This document shows positions 1-8,006 of a DNA stretch of 64,000 bases, in pieces. Origin of the DNA: Microbacteriaceae bacterium. Its GTDB lineage: Bacteria; Actinomycetota; Actinomycetes; Actinomycetales; Microbacteriaceae. The position numbers and the translations under genes were made by a program. A model generated the notes under the pieces. The model was not told where the DNA came from. It made no database searches and saw only the letters and a list, made by a program, of their open reading frames with translations. Every line of letters begins with the position of its first letter. Positions within the stretch are counted from its first letter, which is position 1. The DNA is taken from positions 62,001-126,000 of the forward strand of contig SCRE01000018.1 in assembly GCA_004297935.1 (NCBI GenBank), read 5' to 3'.

Positions 1-723
1 CAGCTGCCGCAGCAGCGCTGCGTCCTCCGCCGCCTGTTCGCGCAGGGCGCGCTCACTGACGCCGACGCCCGAGTGCGCCAGCAGCGTCAGCGTGGCCAGT
101 ACGGTGTCATGCAGAAGACGGGCATCCTGCCGGCGGCGGGCCTCCATCTCGCTCGCCGCCCGCTCCGCGCTGTACGCCCTGCTCATGCTGGTGATTCGGC
201 GCACGGTCTGCGGTGCCATCCGGCCGAGCCACACCGCCAGAACGACGCAGAACATCCAGCCGATGAGCGTGAGTGCGAGTGCGCGCGGGGCGGGGCCGCT
301 CGAGACGGCGATGGCGACGCTGAGGGTGGCGAACGTGACGAGGAAGCAGACGGCCAACAACACGACGTTGCGCCTGGTGATGCCCACCGAGATCGTGACG
401 GATGCGATGCTGCCGCCGGCGAGCAGCACCAGCGCACTCGAGGTGGCGGGGTCGGCAAGCCCGCCGACCAAACCGATCAACAGGATCGCCGCGAGCGCGG
501 CCACGACGATCGCGAACGGTTCAGCGCCGGATCGCGAGCGTGGCGTGCGCAGGGACGCGAGCCCGATCAGCACCAGGCACGCGGCGACGGCGAGATACAG
601 CGGCGTGCCGGGCAAGGCGCCGGGAAGACTGACGCAGGCGAGCGCCGCAGCAGTCGTGGCCAAACACATGCAACGGCCCGTCTCGGACAGCAACCGACTG
701 CTCTCACTGCGACTGCGTGGCAT
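1..723 (-). CDS. Sensor histidine kinase, N-terminal part (cut by window edge)
   Basis: The reading frame runs on the minus strand from an ATG at 723 off the left edge of the window, giving 241 visible residues. About five hydrophobic segments between residues 15 and 165 look like a membrane sensor region. They are followed by a charged helix (about 175-200) and the dimerisation/phosphoacceptor motif RLLHDTVLATLTLLA, with His205 as the probable phosphorylation site. This H-box type is that of the NarX/LiaS/DesK-like (HisKA_3) kinases. The ATP-binding domain and the probable response regulator partner lie outside the window. It is 53 bp downstream of metX in the same direction, but nothing shows a functional link. 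The family call is firm; the signal sensed is unknown. Confidence 0.8.
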   Translation of the reverse strand, partial: MPRSRSESSRLLSETGRCMCLATTAAALACVSLPGALPGTPLYLAVAACLVLIGLASLRTPRSRSGAEPFAIVVAALAAILLIGLVGGLADPATSSALVLLAGGSIASVTISVGITRRNVVLLAVCFLVTFATLSVAIAVSSGPAPRALALTLIGWMFCVVLAVWLGRMAPQTVRRITSMSRAYSAERAASEMEARRRQDARLLHDTVLATLTLLAHSGVGVSERALREQAAEDAALLRQL

Positions 724-776
724 AGCCGCTCCGACATCCCCTCATGCACCCCACCGGTGCGCGCCTGGATCTCACC

Positions 777-1982
777 TTAGTCGCCGAGCAGCCGCCTCAG
801 CTGCGTTCCGATCGCGTCGTTCTCGATCAGGAAGGCATCGTGCCCGAACGGTGAGCTGATCAGTGCGGCCGAATCGCCGTCGATGTTCCCCGAGATATCC
901 GCGGCGATCGTAGCCTGCCCCTCGACGGGAAACAGCCGGTCGCTGTCGATGCCGACGACGAGCGTGCGCGCTGTCACGCGTTCGAGGGCGCGCGCGATGC
1001 CCCCGCGACCACGACCGATGTCGTGAGAATTCATCGCCTCGACCAGGGTGATGTAGCTGTTCGCGTCGAAGCGCCTGGTGAACTTGTTTCCATGGAAGTC
1101 CAGGTAGGACTCGACCGCGAAGCGGCCGCCCTGCCCGAGCGGATTGAGCTCGCTCTGCCAGGTGCGAAGGAAGCGAGCGTTCAGTTCGCTTGCGCTGCGG
1201 TAGTTGAGCAAAGCCATCCGGCGGGCCAGGGCGAGCCCGCGATGCGGCCCGTCGCCGTCGGCCGCCTCGTAGTAGTGGCCGCCCCGAAAGAGCGGGTCGG
1301 TCTGGATCGCCTCGACCTGCACCGAGTTCAGGGCGAGTTGGTCGGCGGTCGAATACGGTGGCGCAGCGATCACGGCGAGGTTTTCGACACGCTCCGGGTA
1401 TTCGATCGCCCACTCGAGTGCCTGCATGCCGCCCATCGAACCGCCGATCACGGCCGCCCACCGAGAGATGCCGATGGCGTCGGCGAGTCCGGCCTGTGCG
1501 GCGACCTGGTCGCGGATGGTGGTGAACGGGAATCGCGGCCCCCACTCGTAGCCGTCAGGAGCCAGCGACGCGGGCCCGGTCGTGCCCTGGCAGCCGCCGA
1601 GCATGTTCGGCGCGACCACGAACCAGCGATCGGTGTCGATCGCCAACCCCGGTCCGACGACCCCACCCCACCAGCCCGGTGTCGGATGCCCGGACGACGG
1701 TTCCCCGATCACATGGCTGTCCCCGGTGAGAGCGTGCAGCACGAGCACGGCGTTGTCCTGCGCGGCGTTCAATCGCCCCCAGGTCTCATAGGCGACGCGA
1801 ATGTAGGGCAGCGAGCCGCCACCTTCGAATTGGAACGCGCCGAGCCCGGCGAACCGGCGCCCGTCCTCAGGGTCGCTCTCTCGCCACGCGCCGCTCGCGG
1901 GCGGTTTGCCGAGCAGTGCGCGCGCATCCGTATCGGTGATGAACCGCGACGGCACCGTGTCCGCCGATGTCTGCCACTCCAT
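777..1982 (-). CDS. metX: Homoserine O-acetyltransferase MetX
   Basis: This 401-residue cytoplasmic alpha/beta-hydrolase-fold enzyme acetylates homoserine with acetyl-CoA, the first committed step of methionine synthesis in actinobacteria. The nucleophile elbow GGSMGGMQ places the catalytic Ser near residue 182. An Asp in GIDSDRLFP (about 346-348) and the His in FGHDAFL (about 381) complete the triad. Length and motif order match MetX. It follows metY on the same strand, but a strong GC hairpin lies between them, so it may have its own promoter. A CACAAT hexamer lies 8 nt before the ATG, which would suit a leaderless transcript; this is inference. Homoserine would come from the hom gene at the far right of this window. 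Confidence 0.93.
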   Translation of the reverse strand: MEWQTSADTVPSRFITDTDARALLGKPPASGAWRESDPEDGRRFAGLGAFQFEGGGSLPYIRVAYETWGRLNAAQDNAVLVLHALTGDSHVIGEPSSGHPTPGWWGGVVGPGLAIDTDRWFVVAPNMLGGCQGTTGPASLAPDGYEWGPRFPFTTIRDQVAAQAGLADAIGISRWAAVIGGSMGGMQALEWAIEYPERVENLAVIAAPPYSTADQLALNSVQVEAIQTDPLFRGGHYYEAADGDGPHRGLALARRMALLNYRSASELNARFLRTWQSELNPLGQGGRFAVESYLDFHGNKFTRRFDANSYITLVEAMNSHDIGRGRGGIARALERVTARTLVVGIDSDRLFPVEGQATIAADISGNIDGDSAALISSPFGHDAFLIENDAIGTQLRRLLGD

Positions 1983-2075
1983 ATGGCCTAATTGTGCCTG
2001 GCCGCGGGCGCTGTCCGCGCCATGTTACGCGCGCGCGGCGCAGCGGCCCCGATCCGGGCCGCGCCGGGACGGCGG

Positions 2076-2110
2076 AGGGCCGGGCGACGGATGATCCGCT
2101 GCCCGGCCCT
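2076..2110 (-). terminator. GC-rich hairpin between metY and metX
   Basis: AGGGCCGGGC (2076-2085) pairs perfectly with GCCCGGCCCT (2101-2110). A CGGA/TCCG mini-stem lies inside the loop. It starts 17 nt after the metY stop codon. There is no U-tract, as is common for actinobacterial terminators. It probably ends or attenuates metY transcription before metX. Confidence 0.55.
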
Positions 2111-2127
2111 TCGCGCGGTGTGCCGTG

Positions 2128-3453
2128 TTACGCGGACGTGTGCGACTGTGCCACCGCTCGTGCGGCCGCCAGACCCACCTCGAGGTCGGCCTTGATGTCG
2201 TCGATGTTCTCAAGCCCGACGGACAGACGAACCAGACCCGGCGTCACACCCGCGGTCAACTGCTGCTCGGGGGACAGCTGCGAGTGCGTGGTCGAGGCCG
2301 GGTGGATCACGAGCGAACGCACGTCGCCGATGTTGGCGAGGTGGCTGAACAGGGTGAGGTTGTCGACCAGCGCGCGGCCGGCATCCACCCCGCCCTTCAG
2401 CTCGAACGAGAGCACGGCGCCGACACCCTTGGGGGTGTACTTGTTGGCGAGCGCATACCAGGGGCTTGACGGCAGGCCGGCGTACGCAACGGATGCGACG
2501 TCGTCGTGGTTCTCCAGCCACTCCGCGATCTCCTGGGCGTTCTGCACGTGCCGCTCCATACGCAACGACAGGGTTTCGATGCCCTGGATGAGCTGCCACG
2601 AGCTGGCCGGGGCGATCGCCGAGCCGAGGTCGCGCAACAACTGCACACGGGCCTTGATGATGTAGGCCAGGCCATCGCCGACCGCGCCGGTGTAGCTGAC
2701 GCCGTGGTACGACTCGTCGGGCAGCGTGAGGCCCGGGAACTTGTCGACGTTCTTCGACCACTCGAAATGGCCGCCGTCGACGATGACCCCGGCGATGACG
2801 GTGCCGTGGCCGCCGAGGAACTTCGTCGCAGCGTGCACGACGATGTCCGCACCGTGCTCGAGCGGACGCAGCAGGTACGGTGTGGCGATCGTGTTGTCCA
2901 CGATCAGGGGGATTCCGTTGCTGTGCGCGAGCTCGGCGACCGACTCGATGTCGAGCACATTGATCTTCGGGTTGCCGATCGTCTCGGCGAAGAACAGCTT
3001 GGTGTTCGGGCGGATGGCGCGGCGCCATTCGTCCAGGTCATCCTGGTCTTCGACGAACGTCGCCTCGATGCCGAGCTTGGCCAGCGTGTACTTGAACAGG
3101 TTGTAGGTTCCGCCGTACACCGCGGCCGAGGAGACGATGTGGTCGCCCGACTGCGCGATGTTCAACACCGAGAACGTCGTCGCGGACATGCCGGAGGACA
3201 GGACGAGGCCGCCCGTGCCGCCCTCGAGTGCAGCCACGCGCTCCTCCACCACCGCCGTGGTCGGGTTCTGGATGCGCGTGTAGATGTTGCCGAATTCGGC
3301 GAGCGCGAACAAGTTCTGTGCGTGCTCGGCGCTGTTGAACACGTACGACGTCGTCTGATAGATCGGCGTCGCACGCGAATTCGTGGCCGGATCGGGCGCG
3401 GCGCCCGCGTGGATCTGTTTGGTCTCGAACTGCCACTGCGCGGCGTCGGTCAT
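2128..3453 (-). CDS. metY: O-acetylhomoserine sulfhydrylase / aminocarboxypropyltransferase
   Basis: This 441-residue PLP enzyme of the Cys/Met metabolism family makes homocysteine from O-acetylhomoserine and sulfide, the step after MetX. The PLP lysine lies in ATKFLGGHG. ETIGNPKINVLDI and the C-terminal GLVRLSVGLENIDDI are typical of the family. The start at 3453 (MTDAAQWQFETKQIHAG) was chosen because a GAGGAGA ribosome-binding site lies 4 nt upstream; the open frame extends further upstream but without family similarity. Cystathionine gamma-synthase is the alternative, but the length and the metX neighbour favour MetY. A probable sigma-70-type promoter and a perfect 13-bp palindrome lie upstream. 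Confidence 0.93.
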   Translation of the reverse strand: MTDAAQWQFETKQIHAGAAPDPATNSRATPIYQTTSYVFNSAEHAQNLFALAEFGNIYTRIQNPTTAVVEERVAALEGGTGGLVLSSGMSATTFSVLNIAQSGDHIVSSAAVYGGTYNLFKYTLAKLGIEATFVEDQDDLDEWRRAIRPNTKLFFAETIGNPKINVLDIESVAELAHSNGIPLIVDNTIATPYLLRPLEHGADIVVHAATKFLGGHGTVIAGVIVDGGHFEWSKNVDKFPGLTLPDESYHGVSYTGAVGDGLAYIIKARVQLLRDLGSAIAPASSWQLIQGIETLSLRMERHVQNAQEIAEWLENHDDVASVAYAGLPSSPWYALANKYTPKGVGAVLSFELKGGVDAGRALVDNLTLFSHLANIGDVRSLVIHPASTTHSQLSPEQQLTAGVTPGLVRLSVGLENIDDIKADLEVGLAAARAVAQSHTSA

Positions 3454-3522
3454 GATGTCTCCTCGAGCGAATCGGTCTTCGGGTAGGCGAGGCATGCCGC
3501 GCCCTCTAATTGTTCTGCTGAG

Positions 3523-3567
3523 ATTATGCACTGACGTGCCGAAGATCAAAAGCTGCTGCAATGCAGC
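3523..3567 (-). promoter_or_regulatory. Probable metY promoter with upstream palindrome
   Basis: On the minus strand CATAAT (3528-3523) is a good -10. TTTTGA or TTGATC (about 3544-3551) lies 17 or 15 bp upstream as a weak -35. Just upstream is the perfect palindrome GCTGCA-A-TGCAGC (3555-3567), placed where a regulator of sulfur metabolism could bind. I see no SAM riboswitch core in the roughly 70-nt leader. The regulator is not identifiable from sequence. Confidence 0.4.
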
Positions 3568-3628
3568 GTAATCATGGCTGCCCGCGGCTGATTCACGGTT
3601 GAACGGCTCGAGCCACGAAAATAGGGGC

Positions 3629-4411
3629 ATGACGGTTCGACGAGTTGTGGTGACGGGTGCGAGTTCGGGGATCGGGGCGGCCACTGTTCGGCTGTTTCGT
3701 CAGCACGAGTGGGAGGTGGTCGCCGTAGCCCGGCGCCGCGACCGGTTGGAGGCCCTTGCTGCCGAGACCGGCGCGCGGTTCGTCGTCGCAGACGTCACCG
3801 ATCAGACACAGGTCGATCGGTTGCGCGCCGAATTGGAGGCAAGCGGCGGGATGCACGCGCTGATCAACAACGCCGGCGGCGCGCTCGGGCTGGACAGCGT
3901 CGAAAAGTCCGCGACAGACGACTGGCAGGAGATGTTCGATGTCAATGTGCTCGGCACGAAGCGCATGGTGAGCGCGCTGCTTCCGCTGCTGCGCCGGACA
4001 GCGGCCTCCGATGGCCACGCGGACATCGTGACGGTGACCTCGATCGCCGGGCACACCGCATATCTCGGCGGCGGGGGCTACAACGCGGCGAAGTTCGCCC
4101 AGCATGCGCTGACGGAAGTGCTGCGCCTCGAGCTCAACGGCGAGCCGATCCGCGTGATCGAGGTGGCCCCCGGGATGGTGCACACCGAGGAATTCGCGCT
4201 CGTGCGTTTCGGCGGCGATCAGGCGAGAGCGGATGCCGTCTATGCGAACGTGCCCGGCCCGCTGACGGCCGGCGACGTGGCCGAGACGATCGTGAATGCC
4301 GTACAGCGCCCCGCCCACGTCGATCTCGACCTGATCGTGATCAAGCCTGTCGCCCAAGCGGCGCCGACGCGTTTCCATAAGGGTCCGCTGCACGTGGCAG
4401 AAGTCGACTGA
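3629..4411 (+). CDS. SDR-family NAD(P)-dependent oxidoreductase (YdfG-like)
   Basis: This is a 260-residue classical short-chain dehydrogenase. It shows the cofactor motif TGASSGIG (about residues 9-16), NNAG near residue 80, the catalytic Ser in the VTSIAG strand and the YNAAK active-site motif. The VARRRDRLEAL segment after beta-2 carries arginines that usually mean NADPH preference. Overall layout resembles 3-hydroxy acid / serine 3-dehydrogenases of the YdfG group. The ATG at 3629 is chosen because the fold begins there; in-frame sequence upstream has no similarity to the family. It is divergent from metY, and the substrate cannot be read from context. Confidence 0.82.
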   Translation: MTVRRVVVTGASSGIGAATVRLFRQHEWEVVAVARRRDRLEALAAETGARFVVADVTDQTQVDRLRAELEASGGMHALINNAGGALGLDSVEKSATDDWQEMFDVNVLGTKRMVSALLPLLRRTAASDGHADIVTVTSIAGHTAYLGGGGYNAAKFAQHALTEVLRLELNGEPIRVIEVAPGMVHTEEFALVRFGGDQARADAVYANVPGPLTAGDVAETIVNAVQRPAHVDLDLIVIKPVAQAAPTRFHKGPLHVAEVD

Positions 4412-4444
4412 ACGCGGGGGGTTGCGCGCGGTAACGTATTCGTC

Positions 4445-4474
4445 GTGGCACCAACGACGGGAGAGCGACTGTGA
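4445..4474 (+). other. Possible 9-codon leaderless upstream ORF
   Basis: GTG at 4445 follows a TAACGT -10-like hexamer (4432-4437) by 7 nt, the spacing seen at other leaderless-looking starts in this window. It reads MAPTTGERL and stops at 4472-4474, overlapping the GTG start of the next gene (4471) as GTGA. It could couple translation of the phosphoribosyltransferase. The downstream gene also has its own GGGAGAG ribosome-binding site, so the small ORF may be coincidental. Confidence 0.25.
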
Positions 4475-4974
4475 CGGAACCCTCTGTGTTCGAATCCACC
4501 GGGGAGCGCGAGGTGCTGGGCTGGCTCGAGTTCGGCGACGCCTCTCGGGAACTCGCGACCGCCGTGGTGGAGGGCGGGTTCGAGCCGGACTTCGTGATCG
4601 CGATCGCGCGAGGCGGGCTCTTGCTGGCGGGCGCGATCGCCTATGCGCTCGACACCAAGGCGTGCGGAGCCCTCAACGTGGAGTTCTATACGGGCGTCGA
4701 CGAGCGGCTGCCGGAGCCGGTTCTGCTGCCGCCGATGCTGGACAACGAGGCGATCGCCGGCAAGCGCGTGCTGCTGGTCGACGATGTGTCCGATTCGGGC
4801 AGAACGCTCGACCTGGTCGTCACGCTGCTGGAGAAGTACGACGCGGCGGTGCAGACCGTGTGCCTGTACAGCAAGCCGCGCACTGTGCGTGAGCCCGACT
4901 ACGTGTGGCACAAGACGGAGCACTGGATCACGTTTCCGTGGTCCGCCCTCCCCCCGGTGACCGTCGGAGCATGA
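4471..4974 (+). CDS. Phosphoribosyltransferase-family protein
   Basis: This 167-residue protein carries the PRPP-binding loop [14 protein letters not shown] (about residues 103-116), typical of type I phosphoribosyltransferases. The [18 protein letters not shown] strand-loop upstream fits the pyrophosphate loop. Short length and the C-terminal [11 protein letters not shown] resemble the xanthine/hypoxanthine phosphoribosyltransferase-like proteins of actinobacteria, so purine base salvage is the likeliest role. The GTG start at 4471 has GGGAGAG just upstream. It overlaps ung by 4 nt (ATGA), so the two are co-transcribed and probably translationally coupled. Confidence 0.75.
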   Translation: MTEPSVFESTGEREVLGWLEFGDASRELATAVVEGGFEPDFVIAIARGGLLLAGAIAYALDTKACGALNVEFYTGVDERLPEPVLLPPMLDNEAIAGKRVLLVDDVSDSGRTLDLVVTLLEKYDAAVQTVCLYSKPRTVREPDYVWHKTEHWITFPWSALPPVTVGA

Positions 4975-5669
4975 CGGGCGCCAAAAGTCTCGCCGAGCTG
5001 GCGGCCGACGGATCGATGGACGCAGGTTGGGCGCGCACGCTCGAACCCGTCGCCGGTCGGATCGCCGCAATGGGGCAGTTCCTCCGGGCCGAGAACGCGG
5101 CCGGACGCGGTTATCTGCCGAGCGGCGCGAACGTGTTGCGCTCGTTCCGGTACCCGCTCAGCGAGGTGCGGGTGTTGATCGTGGGGCAGGATCCGTATCC
5201 GACGCCGGGGCATCCGATCGGATTGTCGTTCGCGGTCGACCGTCAGGTGCGACCGATTCCGCGCAGCCTGCAGAACATCTACCGGGAATTGCGTGCAGAC
5301 CTCGGCGTCGCACTGCCGGCGCACGGCGATCTGACCGCGTGGGCGGCCGGCGGTGTGATGCTGCTGAACCGCGTGCTCACCGTGCAGCCGGGGAGCCCGG
5401 GTTCCCATCGCGGCAAGGGCTGGGAACAGGTCACAGAGCACGCGATCGCGACCCTCGTCGCCCGCCGGGCCCCATTGGTCGCAATCCTGTGGGGGAGGGA
5501 CGCCGGCACCCTGCGGCCGCTGCTGGCGGACACGCCGATCATCGCGTCGGCACACCCGAGCCCGATGTCAGCCGACCGCGGATTCTTCGGGTCGAAACCG
5601 TTCAGCCGGGCCAACGCGCTGTTGATGGCACAGGGCGCCCGGCCTGTTGACTGGTCGCTGCCCGCGTGA
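4971..5669 (+). CDS. ung: Uracil-DNA glycosylase
   Basis: This 232-residue family 1 uracil-DNA glycosylase removes uracil from DNA at the start of base-excision repair. It has the catalytic water-activating motif [13 protein letters not shown] near residues 63-75 and the DNA-intercalation loop [13 protein letters not shown] near residue 190, which supplies the catalytic His. Length and order match Ung. The ATG at 4971 overlaps the stop of the phosphoribosyltransferase gene as ATGA. Both genes can thus be seen as one nucleotide-maintenance transcription unit. Confidence 0.95.
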   Translation: MTGAKSLAELAADGSMDAGWARTLEPVAGRIAAMGQFLRAENAAGRGYLPSGANVLRSFRYPLSEVRVLIVGQDPYPTPGHPIGLSFAVDRQVRPIPRSLQNIYRELRADLGVALPAHGDLTAWAAGGVMLLNRVLTVQPGSPGSHRGKGWEQVTEHAIATLVARRAPLVAILWGRDAGTLRPLLADTPIIASAHPSPMSADRGFFGSKPFSRANALLMAQGARPVDWSLPA

Positions 5670-5726
5670 CGACCGGTCGCCGGTCGCGTAACACGCCGGA
5701 CATGCGCGGCGATTACGCTGGAGCCC

Positions 5727-6305
5727 GTGCTGGAAGAGGAATACGAGACCCGCCGGCGGCTGCCCGCGCACCTGCGCAAGACACCGCCGCCGGATGCGCC
5801 GTTCGAATTCGCCATCCGCGAGGCACACGACGGCGATCTGCCCGATGTGCGCGAGATCTACAACCACTACGTCGCCAACAGCACGGTGACATTCGATGAG
5901 GATGCGATGACGCTGCGCGAGTGGCGGTCGAAATTCGCATATCTGCAACGACTGGGGATGCCGTTCATCGTCGCGGTGTCACCGCACGGTCAGATACTCG
6001 GCTATGCCCTGGTCACCCCGTGGAAGCAGAAGAGGGCCTACCGGTTCACGGTCGAGAACTCGATCTATCTGGGTGCGGCATCCACCGGCAAAGGACTCGG
6101 GCGCGCATTGCTCGCGGACTTGATCGAGCGTTCGAAGGCGGCGGGACTCAAGGAGATGATCGCGGTCGTCGCCGACAAAGGGGCGGACGCGTCGATCCGG
6201 CTGCACGAAGGCTTCGGCTTCATCGAGATCGGCCGGATGGGCCGGGTCGGCTTCAAGTTCGACCGCTGGCTCGGCACGATCCTGATGCAGAAGAGCCTCA
6301 AATAG
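5727..6305 (+). CDS. GNAT N-acetyltransferase, phosphinothricin-acetyltransferase-like
   Basis: This 192-residue GNAT enzyme has, after about 28 residues of N-terminal extension, the PAT-type start REAHDGDLPDVREIYNHYV and TVTFDEDAMT. The acetyl-CoA loop (about residues 115-125) reads STGKGLGRALL, and the C-terminal LHEGFGFIEIGRMGRVGFKF is the usual substrate-side segment. Members acetylate small amino-acid-like molecules; the real substrate here is unknown. The GTG at 5727 lies 7 nt after TACGCT (5714-5719), so the mRNA may be leaderless. The next gene is convergent after a 310-bp gap. Confidence 0.82.
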   Translation: MLEEEYETRRRLPAHLRKTPPPDAPFEFAIREAHDGDLPDVREIYNHYVANSTVTFDEDAMTLREWRSKFAYLQRLGMPFIVAVSPHGQILGYALVTPWKQKRAYRFTVENSIYLGAASTGKGLGRALLADLIERSKAAGLKEMIAVVADKGADASIRLHEGFGFIEIGRMGRVGFKFDRWLGTILMQKSLK

Positions 6306-6615
6306 CGTTGCCGCCGGCGCGGGGCGCCGGGCGCGGGCGCCGGAAGCGCGAGTCGTCGAGACCGGCTTTCTGGGTATTCGCTGATCGCACGTTATCAATT
6401 TGTTACTTTTGCTGGCCTTCTGTGCGGGGTCGTCGTAGATTGGCTTCACCGTCATCGACGGTCGACTCGAATGAGGCGGCCGAGGTGGGGTGATGAACCA
6501 ATCGGGGCCTGCATGCTCTCGCGGGAGTTGCAGGCCCTGTCCATGTGCGCGACCCGTGGGCGACCGGTGTGCACGGTCGGGACGGCAGCGCGCACGGCGG
6601 GTGCGGTCTGCCGGA
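6306..6615. terminator. Intergenic region with a 9-bp-stem hairpin
   Basis: This 310-bp gap separates two convergent genes. At its centre GGGCCTGCA (6505-6513) pairs perfectly with TGCAGGCCC (6529-6537). The loop itself can pair further (CTC/GAG). No U-tract follows on either strand, but position suggests a two-way terminator. The stretch around 6388-6410 is AT-rich for this genome (TTATCAATTTGTTACTTTT) and could be a promoter for a small plus-strand transcript ending at the hairpin. A frame from 6493 begins MNQSGPACSRGSC, but it runs into the antisense of the ABC gene. Confidence 0.4.
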
Positions 6616-7974
6616 CTAGGCCTCGGGGATGCTGCCATCCTCCTGAAGCGCCGCGAAGACCTCGGTCAGCACGAGCTCGCCGCTGTCAGCGTCGTAGTCG
6701 AACAGCTCGGCGTAGCGTCCCCAGTCGATCGCGATCTCCAGCTGCCGCTTGGCGTTCGCATCGGATAGACCTCGCCGCAGCAGGTCGAGGAAGAAGTCGT
6801 CGTGGATTGAGCCGTCATCCGTGTTCTCCAGCGTTCGGCAGATCGTCCGCACCAGGGGGGCGTGCTCGACGACCAGGGCGGCGAACAGCTGTTTGCTGCC
6901 CTGAATGTCTGCGGTGTGCCAGCGGCGCCCGGTCTCGGTCAGGAACGCGTCGACGCCGTCGAGCTCGAGCAGCCCGAGCATCGACGCCGCATCGACCAGC
7001 GGAAGCAGGTCGTCGACCTCGAACAGCAGCTCCGACGCGAGATCCGGAAGGTCGGTCTGCCCGTTGTGGGCATACACGATGCCGACGAGTCCGGCCAGCG
7101 AGCCGGCGGTCGCCTCGGGCAGCAGTGCGGTCAGCGGGGTGTCCTTCTGCGGCTGTGCGTGCGGGTGAGGCAAGACCGGCTCGTCCGTCGCCAACAGTGT
7201 GTAGAGCTGATCCACGAGTGCTTCGAATGCGAGTCCGCGCTTGTCCCGCGGCCGACCCAGCCGCACGGGGACCTCGGCCTTGAGATGCCCGGGGTTCGCT
7301 CCGAGCACCAGCACCCGGTCGGCGAGCATGATCGCTTCTTCGATATTGTGCGTGACGATGCAGATGCTCTTGGTCGGAAAGTCCTCACGCGCCCAGAGCG
7401 CCATCAGCTCGGACCGCAGGTTCTCGGCCGTCAACACGTCCAGTGCGCTGAACGGCTCGTCCATCAGCAGCGCGTCCGGCTGGAGCACGAGCGCGCGGGC
7501 GAAGCCCACCCGCTGCCGCATGCCGCCGGAGAGCTCCTTCGGATAGGCCGTCTCGAACCCATCGAGGCCGATCAGATCGATGGCGTCCAGCGCGCGCTGG
7601 CGACGCTGCGCCCGTGGCACCCCGCGCGCCTCCAGGCCCAACTCGACGTTGGCCTGAATGGTCAGCCACGGCATGAGCGCGAACGACTGGAAGACCATGC
7701 CGACGGATGCGTTCGCCCCGGTCAACTGCACGCCGTTGGCGCGCACGATTCCATCGGTCGGTTCGATCAGCCCGGCGATCGTGCGCAGCAGGGTGGACTT
7801 GCCCGAGCCGGACTTCCCTAACAGCGCTACGATCTCTCCGGCGTGCAGCTCGAGCGAGATGTCATCGAGTACCGAGAGCTTCGTTCCTGCCGCGCTTGTG
7901 AAGGTCTTCGACACATGCTCGACAGCGATGATCGGAGCGGTGGCGGTTGCAGGGCCGCGGGTGATGATGGTCAT
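6616..7974 (-). CDS. ABC transporter ATPase, NitT/TauT type with AAA-associated C-terminal domain
   Basis: This 452-residue protein energises uptake through the permease encoded just upstream. The N-terminal ABC domain (about residues 15-245) has Walker A GKSGSGKST, signature LSGGMRQRVGFARAL, Walker B ALLMDEPFSALD and the H-loop IVTHN. About 160 further residues form the extra C-terminal domain seen in a subset of nitrate/sulfonate-type ATPases ('AAA-associated'), probably regulatory. The ATG at 7974 has GAAGGAG just upstream. It lies 32 nt after the permease gene, in the same operon. No substrate-binding protein gene is present, so the substrate stays open (sulfonate, nitrate, bicarbonate or a metal are all possible). 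Confidence 0.85.
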   Translation of the reverse strand: MTIITRGPATATAPIIAVEHVSKTFTSAAGTKLSVLDDISLELHAGEIVALLGKSGSGKSTLLRTIAGLIEPTDGIVRANGVQLTGANASVGMVFQSFALMPWLTIQANVELGLEARGVPRAQRRQRALDAIDLIGLDGFETAYPKELSGGMRQRVGFARALVLQPDALLMDEPFSALDVLTAENLRSELMALWAREDFPTKSICIVTHNIEEAIMLADRVLVLGANPGHLKAEVPVRLGRPRDKRGLAFEALVDQLYTLLATDEPVLPHPHAQPQKDTPLTALLPEATAGSLAGLVGIVYAHNGQTDLPDLASELLFEVDDLLPLVDAASMLGLLELDGVDAFLTETGRRWHTADIQGSKQLFAALVVEHAPLVRTICRTLENTDDGSIHDDFFLDLLRRGLSDANAKRQLEIAIDWGRYAELFDYDADSGELVLTEVFAALQEDGSIPEA

Positions 7975-8006
7975 GATGCTCCTTCGTGTGCGTCTGAGGG
8001 ACCGCT

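Noticed and set aside
3454-3600. SAM riboswitch in front of metY
   Set aside because: No SAM-I, SAM-II or SAM-IV core pattern can be found in the short leader; only a promoter and a palindrome are visible.
6493-6768. Cys-rich small protein starting MNQSGPACSRGSC
   Set aside because: Beyond about 30 residues it is antisense to the ABC ATPase gene, and the Cys-rich start coincides with a hairpin arm. No evidence of translation.
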